DNA of 64,000 nucleotides from Haliclona indistincta (lineage: Eukaryota > Porifera > Demospongiae > Haplosclerida > Chalinidae): NCBI GenBank assembly GCA_964017065.1, contig OZ024791.1:346501-410500 (forward strand). Direction: 5' to 3'. Under the pieces are notes generated by a model. That model was given only the letters and a program-made list of their open reading frames with translations. It was not told the DNA's origin and searched no databases. Both the position numbers and the translations under genes were made by a program. This document shows positions 1 through 12,474 of this stretch, in pieces (positions within the stretch are counted from its first letter, which is position 1; each line of letters begins with the position of its first letter).

Positions 1-165
1 TGATTAAAGTTGTATCCGTAAGCACATCGCTGTGTGTAGCATCTGGGCCACCAGGCATTGACATGCTGTAAAATATGAGATTAAATAAATTTACACAATT
101 GTGCACAATCTAATACTCACCACAGCTAGGCAGCTCAGCAACAGAATGCTAACCCAATACTTCAT
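1..165 (-). CDS. Partial secreted CXCXC-family protein (left-edge copy)
   Basis: This is the 5' end of a gene that runs off the left edge. Exon 1 (121-165) encodes the signal peptide MKYWVSILLLSCLAV and ends at a GTGAG donor. Exon 2 begins at 65 after a TACAG acceptor and is in phase 0. The mature start HVNAWWPRCYTQRCAYGYNF resembles the NVNAW start of the four copies at 3.8-14.6 kb, including the spacing of the first cysteines. The signal peptide is the MKYW version also found in the gene at 16,505-17,631, not the MKTL version of the other copies. The protein is expected to be secreted and cysteine-rich; function unknown. Confidence is high for family membership, nil for the part beyond the window. 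Confidence 0.75.
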
Positions 166-214
166 TCTCTCTTTTCCTGTCCCCTGGAACTATAATGTGT
201 GCCCAATGTCTGCT

Positions 215-222
215 CTTTTATA
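215..222 (-). promoter_or_regulatory. TATA box of the left-edge CXCXC gene
   Basis: On the minus strand this reads TATAAAAG, about 50 nt upstream of the start codon at 165. The spacing matches the TATA elements found upstream of the other family members. Confidence 0.55.
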
Positions 223-550
223 TGTTCTCATCATGATAGTCATTCTGTTGTGTTGTCTATTGATTGCATAGAAAATGTTTTACATCTATTGAAAGTTTTT
301 GGCAATTTTGTTGTTGTCATAAATGTATCTATTATCCACCCAGTTGCTGAGTGCCCCAGTCATGGAATAGCCAGACTATATATAATAAAATCTCATGCAC
401 CCGCCATTCAATAGCCAGACAATATACAATGAAATCTCATGCACCTCCCATTCACTTTAGTCTTAGCTTCTAATTTCTTTGATTTAGATTTCTTTTGAAC
501 AGCATGCAATAGCTCGATTATCAATTGCATGTAGCACTTCATCACACACA

Positions 551-2702
551 CACTACACAACCACCATGATCCATGTTACTATGTTCACACTACACAACCA
601 CCAATGATCCCATGTTACTATGTTCACACTACACAACCACCAATGATCCCATGTTACTATGTTCACACTACACAACCACCATGATCCATGTTACTATGTT
701 CACACTACACAACCACCAATGATCCCATGTTACTATGTTCACACTACACAACCACCAATGATCCCATGTTACTATGTTCACACTACACAACCACCAATGA
801 TCCCATGTTACTATGTTCACACTACACAACCACCAATGATCCCATGTTACTATGTTCACACTACACAACCACCAATGATCCCATGTTACTATGTTCACAC
901 TACACAACCACCAATGATCCCATGTTACTTTGTTCACACAACCACCAATGATCCCATGTTACTATGTTCACACTACACAACCACCATGATCCCATGTTAC
1001 TATGTTCACACTACACAACCACCATGATCCATGTTACTATGTTCACACTACACAACCACCATGATCCATGTTACTATGTTCACACTACACAACCACCAAT
1101 GATCCCATGTTACTATGTTCACACTACACAACCACCAATGATCCCATGTTACTATGTTCACACTACACAACCACCAATGATCCCATGTTACTATGTTCAC
1201 ACTACACAACCACCAATGATCCCATGTTACTATGTTCACACTACACAACCACCAATGATCCCATGTTACTATGTTCACACTACACAACCACCAATGATCC
1301 CATGTTACTATGTTCACACTACACAACCACCAATGATCCCATGTTACTATGTTCACACTACACAACCACCAATGATCCCATGTTACTATGTTCACACTAC
1401 ACAACCACCAATGATCCCATGTTACTATGTTCACACTACACAACCACCAATGATCCCATGTTACTATGTTCACACTACACAACCACCAATGATCCCATGT
1501 TACTATGTTCACACTACACGACCACCAATGATCCCATGTTACTATGTTCACACTACACAACCACCATGATCCCATGTTACTATGTTCACACTACACAACC
1601 ACCAATGATCCCATGTTACTATGTTCACACTACACAACCACCATGATCCCATGTTACTATGTTCACACTACACAACCACCAATGATCCATGTTACTATGT
1701 TCACACTACACAACCACCAATGATCCCATGTTACTATGTTCACACTACACAACCACCAATGATCCCATGTTACTATGTTCACACTACACGACCACCAATG
1801 ATCCCATGTTACTATGTTCACACTACACAACCACCATGATCCCATGTTACTATGTTCACACTACACAACCACCAATGATCCCCATGTTACTATGTTCACA
1901 CTACACAACCACCAATGATCCCATGTTACTATGTTCACACTACACAACCACCATGATCCATGTTACTATGTTCACACTACACAACCACCATGATCCATGT
2001 TACTATGTTCACACTACACAACCACCAATGATCCCATGTTACTATGTTCACACTACACAACCACCAATGATCCCATGTTACTATGTTCACACTACACAAC
2101 CACCATGATCCCATGTTACTATTTTCACACTACACAACCACCAATGATCCCATGTTACTATGTTCACACTACACAACCACCAATGATCCCATGTTACTAT
2201 GTTCACACTACACAACCACCATGATCCCATGTTACTATGTTCACACTACACAACCACCAATGATCCCATGTTACTATGTTCACACTACACAACCACCAAT
2301 GATCCCATGTTACTATGTTCACACTACACAACCACCATGATCCCATGTTACTATGTTCACACTACACAACCACCAATGATCCCATGTTACTATGTTCACA
2401 CTACACAACCACCATGATCCCATTCCCATGTTACTATGTTCACACTACACAACCACTAATGATCCCATGTTACTATGTTCACACTACACAACCACCATGA
2501 TCCCATGTTACTATGTTCACACTACACAACCACCAATGATCCCATGTTACTATGTTCACACTACACAACCACCAATGATCCCATGTTACTATGTTCACAC
2601 TACACAACCACCAATGATCCCATGTTACTATGTACACACTACACAACCACCATGATCCCATGTTACTATGTTCACACTACACAACCACCAATGATCCCAT
2701 GC
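551..2702. repeat. 39-bp minisatellite, about 55 copies
   Basis: Tandem units of 39 bp (variants of 36-40 bp) with core CACTACACAACCACCAATGA and a CCCATGTTACTATGTT half. Variants differ mostly by loss of the A or a C in CACCAATGATCCC. Because 39 is a multiple of three, long open frames run through the array on both strands; they are artefacts of unit length. The array ends abruptly at 2702, next to unique sequence. Confidence 0.95.
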
Positions 2703-3827
2703 ATGTTATATAAATTATCAGTGCATGCTTTTTTGCGTATTTTATGGCTTATATCAAATGATCTTTTGTGCACTGCAACAATATGTGTAAAAATGGCGGC
2801 TACAGCATTGTATTAGCATTCAAATAACATTGTTTTAACTGGTGGTGGTCAGCTGTAAATGTCTAGGTCTACTCTCTGAGTACTCTCTAGCATTGCTGCA
2901 ACTGTAATAGCGGGAGTGGGCAGGGCTCATAGACAGGCATGAGTGGTGAGCTACAATGTAGGAGTTCAGGATTGCAGAGATGTACATTATATGGGCTCCA
3001 AATAAGAAATCACACAAAAGAAAAATCTTTGCAACTAGACTCGTGCATCTTGAACACCAATATTTAAAAAATGAAAAGAATCCTAACGTAATGATAGTAG
3101 ATTAGAAATGAAGAAATCTTGTACTATGCTCCACAATGTAAATCCAGGTAACAAGAAATGGTATTAATACAGAAGACCAGATAATAGACTGTGCATCCCG
3201 GCTATACATGCAGGTTCTCAGTCATCTGTCTACAGCAGTCACTGATATTAGGGATGCATATTAGCTAGTAAATCGTGTGGCGGATTGTTAATCTATTATT
3301 CCTACATCTTTTGATTTTGTTGGAGATCTTTTCCATTTTTCTTCTGTAATTAGCCTCTTCAAGATTCTGGCATACATTCTATCAAGATATTTACAAGTCA
3401 TAGCAGCTGGCATTTTGAATCAGTATCTAGCAGCACTGCATGATGACAGTGGAGCCTCTGTAAGGAACCATTGTGACCAACAAAATTGTCTAATGTAGAG
3501 AGGGTGTCCTCTGGTCAGGGGTTTATTATACATTATGTGGGTTATATTTGGGATTCAGTAAGTGTCCATTATAGAGGGATGAGGGGTGTTCGCTAAGAGG
3601 GGTTCCACTGCAATGCAATGAGTTGTTATATAAGGAAATTTTATTGTCTGATGTCGGATGTTTCATTATCGAAACCGCTTAGTTCGCTTACTTCAAAATT
3701 GCTTACTTTATGTTTTTATTTAAAAAAATAATAATTATAGTAAAATTACACTGCATTGATAGTTCATTAGCTATAATGTGTGCATTGTCTCTAGTGTGTT
3801 GGCAGTGATCTTTACAGACTTCATATC
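2703..3827. other. Intergenic, no gene recognised
   Basis: AT-rich sequence between the minisatellite and the stop codon of CXCXC copy A. I see no coding region, RNA gene or mobile element. The right-hand 100 bases would hold the 3' untranslated region of copy A. Confidence 0.5.
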
Positions 3828-4712
3828 TTAGTAGCATCTGCATCGATCATCAGGTCGAGAGAACCTCTGATCACTTGGACATGTGCTGCCTGGAATGGTC
3901 TCTCTCACTGTAGTAGTGGTTATGGTCCTACCAGGTGACCTAGATGGTGTACGGGTTCGGCAGCGACTGCGACCCTTTCTTCTCTTTACTCGGTTGTGAT
4001 CATTTGCATCTCTCTTACCACGACGACTTCCACTACAAGTACGAGAACGACCTCGGCCTCTCCTTCTCTTAACTCTGTTGTGAATCTCAATGTCTCTCTT
4101 TCCACGACGTGTTCCAGGTCCTGTCCTGCGTGTTCCGGGTCCTGTCCTGCGTGTTCCAGGTCCTGTCCTTGTTCCTGGCCTTGTTGCTGGAGTCCTTGTT
4201 CTGACTGTTGGAATGCTTCGTATAATTTCAACAGAAACACATCTGCAGCGGCAAGTGTCAGAATCTAAGCGTTGACGGCTGTTGCATATACTTGAATCAT
4301 CACGGCATTCACATCGACAGGTATTTGGGTTGAGCCTCTGCAGACTAGAGCAGCGGTCAGCACTCGCTGGACATTCACATCGGCAGTTATCTGTGTTCAA
4401 CCGCAATGGACGTTGGCAGACGATACCTTGGCATGGCGGGAATGGTCCAGGGGGGCCAGGAATTGGTCCAGGAAGGTCTGGCGGAGATGGACGTCCAGCT
4501 TTTTGACATGTGCAGAGTTGACGATTGAAGACATATCCATGGTTACATTGCTGCGTGGGACATCTAGGCCAATGGTTGTTGAAGTAATTGTAGTTGTACC
4601 AGGCATTGACATTCTAAATCAAGAGATCATAATTATTTGTTAGATTTCTTGAAAATTTATAACTCACCAGAGCTAGGCAGCTCAGCAGCAGAATGCTAAC
4701 CAAGGTCTTCAT
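3828..4712 (-). CDS. Secreted CXCXC-repeat protein, copy A
   Basis: Two exons: 4668-4712 (signal peptide MKTLVSILLLSCLAL) and 3828-4613, joined in phase 0; 276 residues. The mature part starts NVNAWYNYNY and carries five modules close to C-X10-C-X-C-X-C, for example CSSLQRLNPNTCRCEC and CNSRQRLDSDTCRCRC. This is the spacing known from Balbiani ring 3 protein and the VEGF-C/D C-terminal region; no PDGF/VEGF cystine knot is present. A Pro/Gly linker precedes module 2. After module 4 comes a basic tail with TGPGTRR heptads, two RGKR-D and two RVKR-R furin-type sites, then a last CRC module. The protein is probably secreted and proteolytically matured. Role unknown: matrix, peptide precursor or defence are all possible. 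A TATA box lies 50 nt upstream. Confidence 0.85.
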
Positions 4713-5320
4713 TTCTTGTTGTTTGTTCCTGGACTGCATGCTCTCTCTTAGCATTGCTGCCTATTTATATCACAGCATCTCTACTGTGCTATAGAAATTA
4801 TTGGCTCAGATGTCAATGAATCTATTGCACACCTAGTTGATGAATGGTTCTAGTTAGACTATGCTGTATTTTATACACCCACAGACTACTTCCTTAGAAT
4901 AAGAGGGATATTTGGGAACTGCTCAGTCACTATCGTTACATATCTTTATCTGCCTTTTAATCAATGACTTCAGTCAACTAAATACAGTAGATTGTGCCAA
5001 GGGAGGGGCTTGTGTCAAATATTGGTCACAATGTTATTTATGTGGCTCATATCAATTCTTCTCTCTTTCTTTGTTACTTGTGTGTCAAAATGTGTACACA
5101 GTTGACATTTCCCATTCGCATGTACTTCTTCAAGGTGTCTGTACTACTCTGGTCTACATTAGTAGTTAAGGGATAAGACTGTGTAGCAAGCTGAAATGAG
5201 ACTGTAGTTTCTGCTCAGCAATATGCCTCAGCTAGTAAGCAGCACTAGATCCTCGGAGGACTCTCACTAGGGCAATGATATAGGCTATAGTGCAGAATGA
5301 GAAGAAGATAATGCATGAAT
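4713..5320 (-). other. Conserved upstream block of copy A
   Basis: About 600 bp immediately upstream of copy A is nearly identical to the sequence upstream of copies B (8376-8990) and C (10753-11340), and partly D (14641-14930). It holds the TATA box and probably the rest of the promoter. Apart from short meaningless open frames nothing else is visible. Its conservation may reflect recent duplication rather than selection. Confidence 0.6.
4762..4770 (-). promoter_or_regulatory. TATA box of copy A
   Basis: Minus-strand TATAAATAG, 50 nt before the start codon, identical in position and sequence in copies B, C and D. Confidence 0.65.
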
Positions 5321-5340
5321 TAGCTGTCAAATGATTAGAA

Positions 5341-5494
5341 GCAGCATGTACATAGAAAATTTTGCCTGTGAAAAATGTTTGTGTTTTTCGTGGGTGCTCT
5401 CAAACTGCAAAAATTTTGCACCAAAATTTGACTCATAAAAATTTGGACATCTTAACAGAAACGCGAAAATTTGTACGTTTACAGTATTTATGTG
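5341..5494. repeat. Dispersed AT-rich repeat fragment
   Basis: The stretch containing CAAAATTTGACTCATAAAAA and ending GCGAAAATTTGTACG is repeated almost exactly at 8999-9154. Similar GCGAAAATTTT cores occur in the MITE at 25464-25648, so this may be a solo fragment of a related element. Both copies sit at the same place in the duplicated spacer. Confidence 0.5.
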
Positions 5495-5944
5495 ATTTGA
5501 TTGGCTACATGTATCCATTCATGCAAAGAAATTAAAAAGATTTCTATCGATATCAGAAGGATGTAGTGATGAAGAAATCTACCACTGGTTCACAATGTAA
5601 ACCAACAAGGAACAAGCATAGAATGGTAACACGATTGACTTGCTAACAGACCATAGATCCCTACATCAGTGGCTACTGTAGTTGACTATAGCTAGTTCAG
5701 CTAGTTGCTGTTGACTGACACCTGACGTGCATTCAGCTTGTGACAAAATATTGATCGTATGTACAGCCACTGATGTAGGGATCTATGGTCTGTTAGCAAG
5801 TCAATCGTGTTACCATTCCATGCTTGTTCCTTGTTAGATTACATTGTGGACCAGTAGTAGATTTCTTCATCACTACATCCTTCTGATATCGATAGAAATC
5901 TTTTTAATTTCTTTGCATGAATGGATACATGTAGCCAATCAAAT
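5495..5944. repeat. 450-bp palindrome (two 180-bp inverted arms)
   Basis: Left arm 5495-5674 and right arm 5765-5944 are near-perfect reverse complements: ATTTGATTGGCTACATGTAT at the left end against its complement at the right end. They are separated by a 90-bp spacer. The other spacers have the outer sequence but not the second arm. It could be a fold-back element or an inverted duplication formed at a break. Confidence 0.85.
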
Positions 5945-5954
5945 AACTCACCAG

Positions 5955-6006
5955 ATTATTTGTTAGATTTCTTGAAAATTTATAACTCACCAGAGCTAGG
6001 CAGCTC
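5955..6006 (-). pseudogene. Orphan fragment of CXCXC exon 1 and donor
   Basis: These 52 bp are identical to 4635-4686 of copy A: the 3' half of the signal-peptide exon (encoding about LSCLAL), its GTGAG donor and the start of the intron. Nothing of the gene follows on either side. It abuts the right arm of the palindrome, so it is probably debris from the rearrangement that made it. Confidence 0.75.
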
Positions 6007-7523
6007 CGATTTTCACCACTCGATTTTCACCGTTTCCAGGTTCGTCACTTTAGTAACAATTTCGAGCAATCTCCTTGCTACTGTAAGATGGGGCAACGCC
6101 AGAGAGCAGATCTAAAATTAATGTCTAAAGACGTATAAAATTCAACACCAGGCGAAATATCAGCGTTTGAACGCTAATACATTGTATGTAGCCGCCATCT
6201 TGTTTTCTCGTTCATCCCTACATAGGGAGTCACTACCGTGCCTCCCTAATTATCAAAATGAATTCTGTATTCAAGATCTATGGATCTTTGTGGTATAGAA
6301 CATACATGCCATCTAGAACTACACAATGGACATTATATTATGATAAAATGAAGGTACAAGTAAGAGCGATATCACAAGGTGATAATTACAACAAAATAAT
6401 TATAATTACAACCCTAACTCCTATGATGAGACCCAAAATTATACCAAATAGAGATGTAGAGTCTCTTGCATTGAAAATGTGAAAGAACAGGTATAATTAT
6501 GATGAAAGAACAGGTCACAGTATAATTATGATGAAAGAACAGATATAATAATAGATACAGAATTGCCTCTCTGAAGCGTTGTTAGTATGCCATCACTAAT
6601 CGCATATCACTAGAGTAGTTCTGTGTTGACAATGCTAATATAGGAGTTGAGATGGCTGTATACTCACTGCAGTGCTTGCCACATACACACACACAAACCA
6701 CAGTTCTTGTTCAGAACCAGGTACAAAAAAAAACGATTCTTCTTCAAGAAAGAGGTTTACAGTTTATCGTCTAACCATGCATGTTTTTATAGACTAGCTA
6801 AATACCAATACCTATAGCCACCAAATTAACTCTGATTATCATTTCTGGTGCCTCTATATAACTAAAGTACTACCTATACTAGTGCACAGGATACTATTTG
6901 CAACCAGTCAATAAACAGTCACTGACTTACTCTGCCTTCGTTAATTTCCATCTAGAGCGCATTAAAATTACATTATTGCATGATTTTATCCCGTCCAGTG
7001 ATTAGTGACTGCCTTTGATTTTTACATGACAAATTACATTGTATATCTCATGTACAGCGACATTCAGTTAGTTAAAACAGGGTCAGATTCAGGAAAAATA
7101 ATCTCATCTAACTACAACATAGATTCACCATCCTCTCTAATAAGAGACGTATTGGTCAGACGCTGCCCGAAATTTCATGTTGCACACTTCAGCATTTATT
7201 GCACTAATATGGCCACTGATGCACTTCGCATCAATTTTAACCAGCAATCTTTGGTATGCTCTAAAGTATGGTTGTTAGTGCTGTAGGAACAGTAAAGCAC
7301 TTCAATCATACGTTAATTTTAGAAGAAGAGAGTTAATGTATTGAATCCTGTTGAGACTAGAACAGCACTGAATAATTGTTTCGATAGCAATTTGACATAA
7401 TTGTGATCAAAATCTTTTTACAACATGCCTGGTGTAGTATAATGACACTGTTAGCTAACATTGTATTCACTGTTAATGTGTTGCATAGTAGCTACAGTTT
7501 CTTATTTTTACAGACTTCATATC
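6007..7523. other. Spacer between copies A and B
   Basis: No gene seen. The left 230 bp are unlike the other spacers. From about 6240 on, the sequence matches the spacers at 9220-9879, 12170-13779 and 15090-16504 (shared marks include AGAATTGCCTCTCTGAAGCG and TTGCACACTTCAGCATTTAT). It includes two to three units of the 23-bp AAAGAACAGGTATAATTATG repeat near 6480-6550. The right end is the 3' flank of copy B. Confidence 0.55.
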
Positions 7524-8375
7524 TTAGTAGCATCTGCATCGATCATCAGGTCGAGAGAACCTCTGATCACTTGGACATGTGCTGCCTGGAATGGTCTCTC
7601 TCACTGTAGTAGTGGTTATGGTCCTACCTGGTGACCTAGATGGTGTACGGGTTCGGCAGCGACTGCGACCCTTTCTTCTCTTTACTCGGTTGTGATCATT
7701 TGCATCTCTCTTACCACGACGACTTCCAGTACAAGTGCGAGAACGACCTCGACCTCTCCTTCTCTTAACTCTGTTGTGAATCTCAATGTCTCTCTTTCCA
7801 CGACGTGTTCCAGGTCCTGTCCTACGTGTTCCAGGTCCTGTCCTTGTTCCTGGCCTTGTTGCTGGAGTCCTTGTTCTGACTGTTGGAATGCTTCGTATAA
7901 TTTGAACAGAAACACATCTGCAGCGGCAAGTGTCAGAATCTAAGCGTTGACGGCTGTTGCATATACTTGAATCATCACGGCATTCACATCGACAAGTATT
8001 TGGGTTGAGCCTCTGCAGACTAGAGCAGCTGTCAGCACTCGCTGGACACTCACATCGGCAGTTATCTGTGTTCAACTGCAATGGACGTGGGCAGACGATA
8101 CCTGAGCATGGCGGGAATGGACCTGGAGGTCCAGGAGGGCCTGGTGGAGATGGAGGTCCAGCTTTTTGACATGAGCAGAGTTGACGATTGAAGACATATC
8201 CATAGTCACATTGCTGCGTGGTACATCTAGGCCAATGGTTGTTGAAGTAATTGTAGTTGTACCAGGCATTGACATTCTAAATCAAGAGATCGTAATTGTT
8301 TGTTACATTTCTTGAAAATGTCTAACTCACCAGAGCTAGGCAGCTCAGCAGCAGAATGCTAACCAAGGTCTTCAT
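7524..8375 (-). CDS. Secreted CXCXC-repeat protein, copy B
   Basis: Exons 8331-8375 (signal peptide MKTLVSILLLSCLAL) and 7524-8276 in phase 0; 265 residues. It has the same five-module layout as copy A: NVNAW start, Pro/Gly linker, three consecutive C-X10-C-X-C-X-C modules, basic tail with RGKR and RVKR sites, terminal CRCY. It has only two TGPGTRR-type heptads where copies A, C and E have three, and a shorter linker; this explains the length difference. It shares the TATA box and upstream block. Expected to be secreted; function unknown. The near-identity with A, C and D, introns and flanks included, points to recent tandem duplication or ongoing gene conversion. Confidence 0.85.
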
Positions 8376-8422
8376 TTCTGTTGTTTGTTCCTGGACTGCA
8401 TGCTCTCTCTTAGCATTGCTGC

Positions 8423-8431
8423 CTATTTATA
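8423..8431 (-). promoter_or_regulatory. TATA box of copy B
   Basis: Minus-strand TATAAATAG about 50 nt upstream of the start codon at 8375. Confidence 0.65.
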
Positions 8432-9879
8432 TCACAGCATCTCTGCTGTGTTATAGAAATTATTGGCTCAGATGTCAATGAATCCATTGCAAACCTAGTT
8501 GATGAATGGTTCTAGTTAGACTATGCTGTATCTTATACACCCACAGACTACTTCCTTAGAATAAGTGGGAACTGCTCGGTCACTATCGTTACATATCTTT
8601 ATCCGCATTTTCATCAATGACTTCAGTCAACTAAATACAGTAGATTGTGCCAAGGGAGGGGCTAGTGTCAAATATTGGTCACAATGATATTTATGTGGCT
8701 CATATCAATTCTTCTCTCTTTCTTTCTTTGTTACTTGTGTGTCACAATGTGTACACAGTTGACATTTCCCATTCACTTGTACTTCTTCAAGGTGTCTGTA
8801 CTACTCTGGTCTACATTAGTAGTTAAGGGATAAGACTGTGTAGCAAGCTGAAATGAGACTGTAGTTTCTGCTCAACCATATGAGTAAGCAGCACTAGATC
8901 CTTGGAGGACTCTCACACACTTCACTAGGGCAATGATACAGGCAATAGTGTAGGAGATAATGCATGAATTAGCTCAATCCTGTCAAATCATTAGAAGCAG
9001 CATGTACATATAAAATTTTGCCTATCAAGAATGTTTGTGTTTTTCGTGAGTGCTCTCAAACTGCAAAAATTTTGCACCAAAATTTGACTCATAAAAATTT
9101 GGACATCTTAACAGAAACGCGAAAATTTGTACGTTTACAGTATTTATGTGATTTGATTGGCTACATGTATCTATGTATCTATAATGCTGCAATTCCAGTG
9201 AACCATTCATGCATTATCAAAATGAATTCTGTGTTCAAGATCTATGGATCTATGTGGTATAGAACATACATGCTATAAACAGCCACCGACTTACTCTGCC
9301 TTCGTTAATTTCCATCTAGAACGCATTAAAATTACCGATTTTATCTAGTCCAGTGATTAGTGACTGCCTTTTGATTTTTACATGACAAATTATGTCTCAT
9401 GTACAGCGACATTTGGTTAGTTAGGGTCAGATTCAGGAAAAATAATCTCATCTAACTACAACATAGATTCACCATCCTCTCCATTATATTGGGACCTATT
9501 TGTAGTATACCTAGGTCAGACGCTGCCCAAAATTTCATGTTGCACACTTCAGCATTTATTGCACTAACATGGCCGCTGATGCACTTCGCATCAATTTTAA
9601 CCAGTAATCTTTGGTATGCTCTAAAGTATGGTTGTTAGTGCTGTATGAACAGTAAAGCACTTCAATCATACGTTAACTGTAGAAGATGAGAGTTAATGTA
9701 TTGAATACTATTGAGACTAGAACAGCAATAATTGTTTCGATAGCAATTTGACATAATTGTGATCAAAATCTTTTTACAACATGCCTGATGTAGTATAATG
9801 ACACTGTTAGCTAACATTGTATTCACTGTTAATGTGTTGCATAGTAGCTACAGTTTCTTATTTTTACAGGCTTCATATC
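8432..9879. other. Spacer between copies B and C
   Basis: This is the shortest spacer of the array. It keeps the conserved upstream block of copy B, the AT-rich repeat fragment (8999-9154) and the conserved 3' flank of copy C, but lacks the palindrome, the 23-bp and 24-bp arrays and the GCCTCTCTGAAGCG block. No gene seen. Confidence 0.55.
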
Positions 9880-10752
9880 TTAGTAGCATCTGCATCGATC
9901 ATCAGGTCGAGAGAACCTCTGATCACTTGGACATGTGCTGCCTGGAATGGTCTCTCTCACTGTAGTAGTGGTTATGGTCCTACCAGGTGACCTAGATGGT
10001 GTACGGGTTCGGCAGCGACTGCGACCCTTTCTTCTCTTTACTCGGTTGTGATCATTTGCATCTCTCTTACCACGACGACTTCCAGTACAAGTGCGAGAAC
10101 GTCCTCGACCTCTCCTTCTCTTAACTCTGTTGTGAATCTCAATGTCTCTCTTTCCACGACGTGTTCCGGGTCCTGTCCTACGTGTTCCGGGTCCTGTCCT
10201 GCGTGTTCCAGGTCCTGTCCTTGTTCCTGGCCTTGTTGCTGGAGTCCTTGTTCTGACTGTTGGAATGCTTCGTATAATTTGAACAGAAACACATCTGCAG
10301 CGGCAAGTGTCAGAATCTAAGCGTTGACGGCTGTTGCATATACTTGAATCATCACGGCATTCACATCGACAGGTATTTGGGTTGAGCCTCTGCAGACTAG
10401 AGCAGCTGTCAGCACTCGCTGGACACTCACATCGGCAGTTATCTGTGTTCAACCGCAATGGACGTCGGCAGACGATACCTTGGCATGGCGGGAATGGTCC
10501 AGGGGGTCCAGGAAGGTCTGGCGGAGATGGAGGTCCAGCTTTTTGACATGTGCAGAGTTGACGATTGAAGACATATCCATGGTTACATTGCTGCGTGGGA
10601 CATCTAGGCCAATGGTTGTTGAAGTAATTGTAGTTGTACCAGGCATTGACATTCTAAATCAAGAGATCATAACTATTTGTTAGATTTCTTGAAAATTTAT
10701 AACTCACCAGAGCTAGGCAGCTCAGCAGCAGAATGCTAACCAAGGTCTTCAT
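9880..10752 (-). CDS. Secreted CXCXC-repeat protein, copy C
   Basis: Exons 10708-10752 (signal peptide) and 9880-10653 in phase 0; 272 residues. Five C-X10-C-X-C(-X-C) modules are in the same order as copy A, with three TGPGTRR heptads, two RGKR-D sites and two RVKR-R sites in the basic tail, and a terminal RCRCY. It is closest to copy A in the upstream region, including the linker with PGRSGG-coding sequence on the opposite strand. Secretion is inferred from the signal peptide; biological role not known. Confidence 0.85.
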
Positions 10753-10800
10753 TTCTTGTTGTTTGTTCCTGGACTGCATGCTCTCTCTTAGCATTGCTGC

Positions 10801-10809
10801 CTATTTATA
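10801..10809 (-). promoter_or_regulatory. TATA box of copy C
   Basis: Minus-strand TATAAATAG about 50 nt upstream of the start codon at 10752. Confidence 0.65.
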
Positions 10810-11394
10810 TCACAGCATCTCTACTGTGCTATAGAAATTATTGGCTCAGATGTCAATGAATCTATTGCACACCTAGTTGATGAATGGTTCTAGTTAGACT
10901 ATGCTGTATTTTATACACCCACAGACTACTTCCTAGAATAAGAGGGATATTTGGGAACTGCTCAGTCACTATCGTTACATATCTTTATCTGCCTTTTTAT
11001 CAATGACTTCAGTCAACTAAATACAGTAGATTGTGCCAAGGGAGGGGCTTGTGTCAAATATTGGTCACAATGTTATTTATGTGGCTCATATCAATTCTTC
11101 TCTCTTTCTTTCTTTGTTACTTGTGTGTCACGATGTGTACACATGCAGTTGACATTTCCCATTCACTTGTACTTCTTCAAGGTGTCTGTACTACTCTTGT
11201 CTACAAGAGATAAGACTGTGTAGCAAGCTGAAATGAGACTGTAGTTTCTGCTCAGCAATATGCCTCAGCTAGTAAGCAGCACTAGATCCTCGGAGGACTC
11301 TCACTAGGGCAATGATATAGGCTATAGTGCAGAAAGAGAAAGTGCATGAATTAGCTCAATCCTGTCGCAAGCCGCTGATGTAGGACTTTTACAT

Positions 11395-11676
11395 TTGCAA
11401 GCATTATTCCATCTTGTTCCTTTACTTTTGCAAGCATCATCCCATCTTGTTCCTTTACTTTTGCAAGCATCATCCCATCTTGTTCCTTTACTTTTGCAAG
11501 CATCATCCCATCTTGTTCCTTTACTTTTGCAAGCATCATCCCATCTTGTTCCTTTACTTTTGCAAGCATCATCCCATCTTGTTCCTTTACTTTTGCAAGC
11601 ATCATCCCATCTTGTTCCTTTACTTTTGCAAGCATCATCCCATCTTGTTTCTTTACTTTTGCAAGCATCATCTCTA
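11395..11676. repeat. 33-bp minisatellite, about 8-9 copies
   Basis: Near-perfect 33-bp units with core CTTTTGCAAGCATCATCCCA followed by TCTTGTTCCTTTA. Open in several frames because 33 is divisible by three. Present only in the C-D spacer. Confidence 0.93.
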
Positions 11677-11743
11677 CACTTTTTAGTTTTTTTTAAAAAC
11701 GTTTTTACTTTACTTTAGAGATAATAGTCTCTTGCATTGAAAA

Positions 11744-12062
11744 TGTGAAAGAACATGTATAATTATGATGAAAGAACATGTATAATTATGATGAAAGAAC
11801 ATGTATAATTATGATGAAAGAACTTGTATAATTATGATGAAAGATCAGGTATAATTATGATAAAAGAACTTGTATAATTATGATGAAAGAACTTGTATAA
11901 TTATGATGAAAGAACTTGTATAATTATGATGAAAGAACAGGTATAATTATGATGAAAGATCAGGTATAATTATGATGAAAGAACTTGTATAATTATGATG
12001 AAAGAACTTGTATAATTATGATGAAAGAACTTGTATAATTATGATGAAAGAACAGGTATAAT
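11744..12062. repeat. 23-bp minisatellite, about 13 copies
   Basis: Units of AAAGAACATGTATAATTATG plus ATG, varying at the ACATG/ACTTG/ACAGG/TCAGG position. The same unit occurs in two to three copies at about 6480-6550 and about five at 15347-15452, so the array has expanded independently in each spacer. Confidence 0.92.
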
Positions 12063-12474
12063 TTTTTGTAGTACATTCAGAGTACATTTAATCCTTTCAT
12101 AACAAAGTAATAAAATAAACATGTAAGCAAAAAATAAAGATAATTTAAAGTCTATGTCAGCCATGGGTTCCAAAAATAGATACAGAATTGCCTCTCTGAA
12201 GCGTCATTAGCATGCTATCACTAATCGCATATCACTAGAGTAGTTCTGTGTTGACAATGCTAATATAGGAGTTGAGATGGCTGTTTGCTAGTGCTTGCCA
12301 CACACACAAATCACAATTCTTATTAGAAGCAGGTACAAAAAACAACCGATTCTTCTTCAAGAAAGAGGTTTACAGTTTATCGTCTAACCATGCATGTTCT
12401 AGCTAAAGACCAATACCTATAACCACCAACTTAACTCTGATTATCATTCCTGGTGCCTCTAACTAAAGTATTAC
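12063..12474. other. Spacer segment in C-D interval
   Basis: Duplicated spacer sequence, matching about 15450-15840 and 6550-6870. No gene or other signal seen. Confidence 0.5.

Noticed and set aside
551..2702. CRISPR-like regular repeats
   Set aside because: Units are head-to-tail without unique spacers and the context is eukaryotic.
659..2816. Long overlapping open frames on both strands encoding 13-residue repeats
   Set aside because: The minisatellite unit is 39 bp, a multiple of three, so any open frame stays open. No start context, splice sites or conservation of codon choice.
5495..5944. Possible microRNA precursor hairpin
   Set aside because: The arms are 180 bp and nearly perfect, far larger than a microRNA stem; a fold-back or inverted duplication fits better.
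6258..6482. Small open frame MNSVFKIYGSLWYRTYM repeated in several spacers
   Set aside because: It recurs only because the spacers are duplicated, its length is not conserved, and it has no signal peptide or splice partner.
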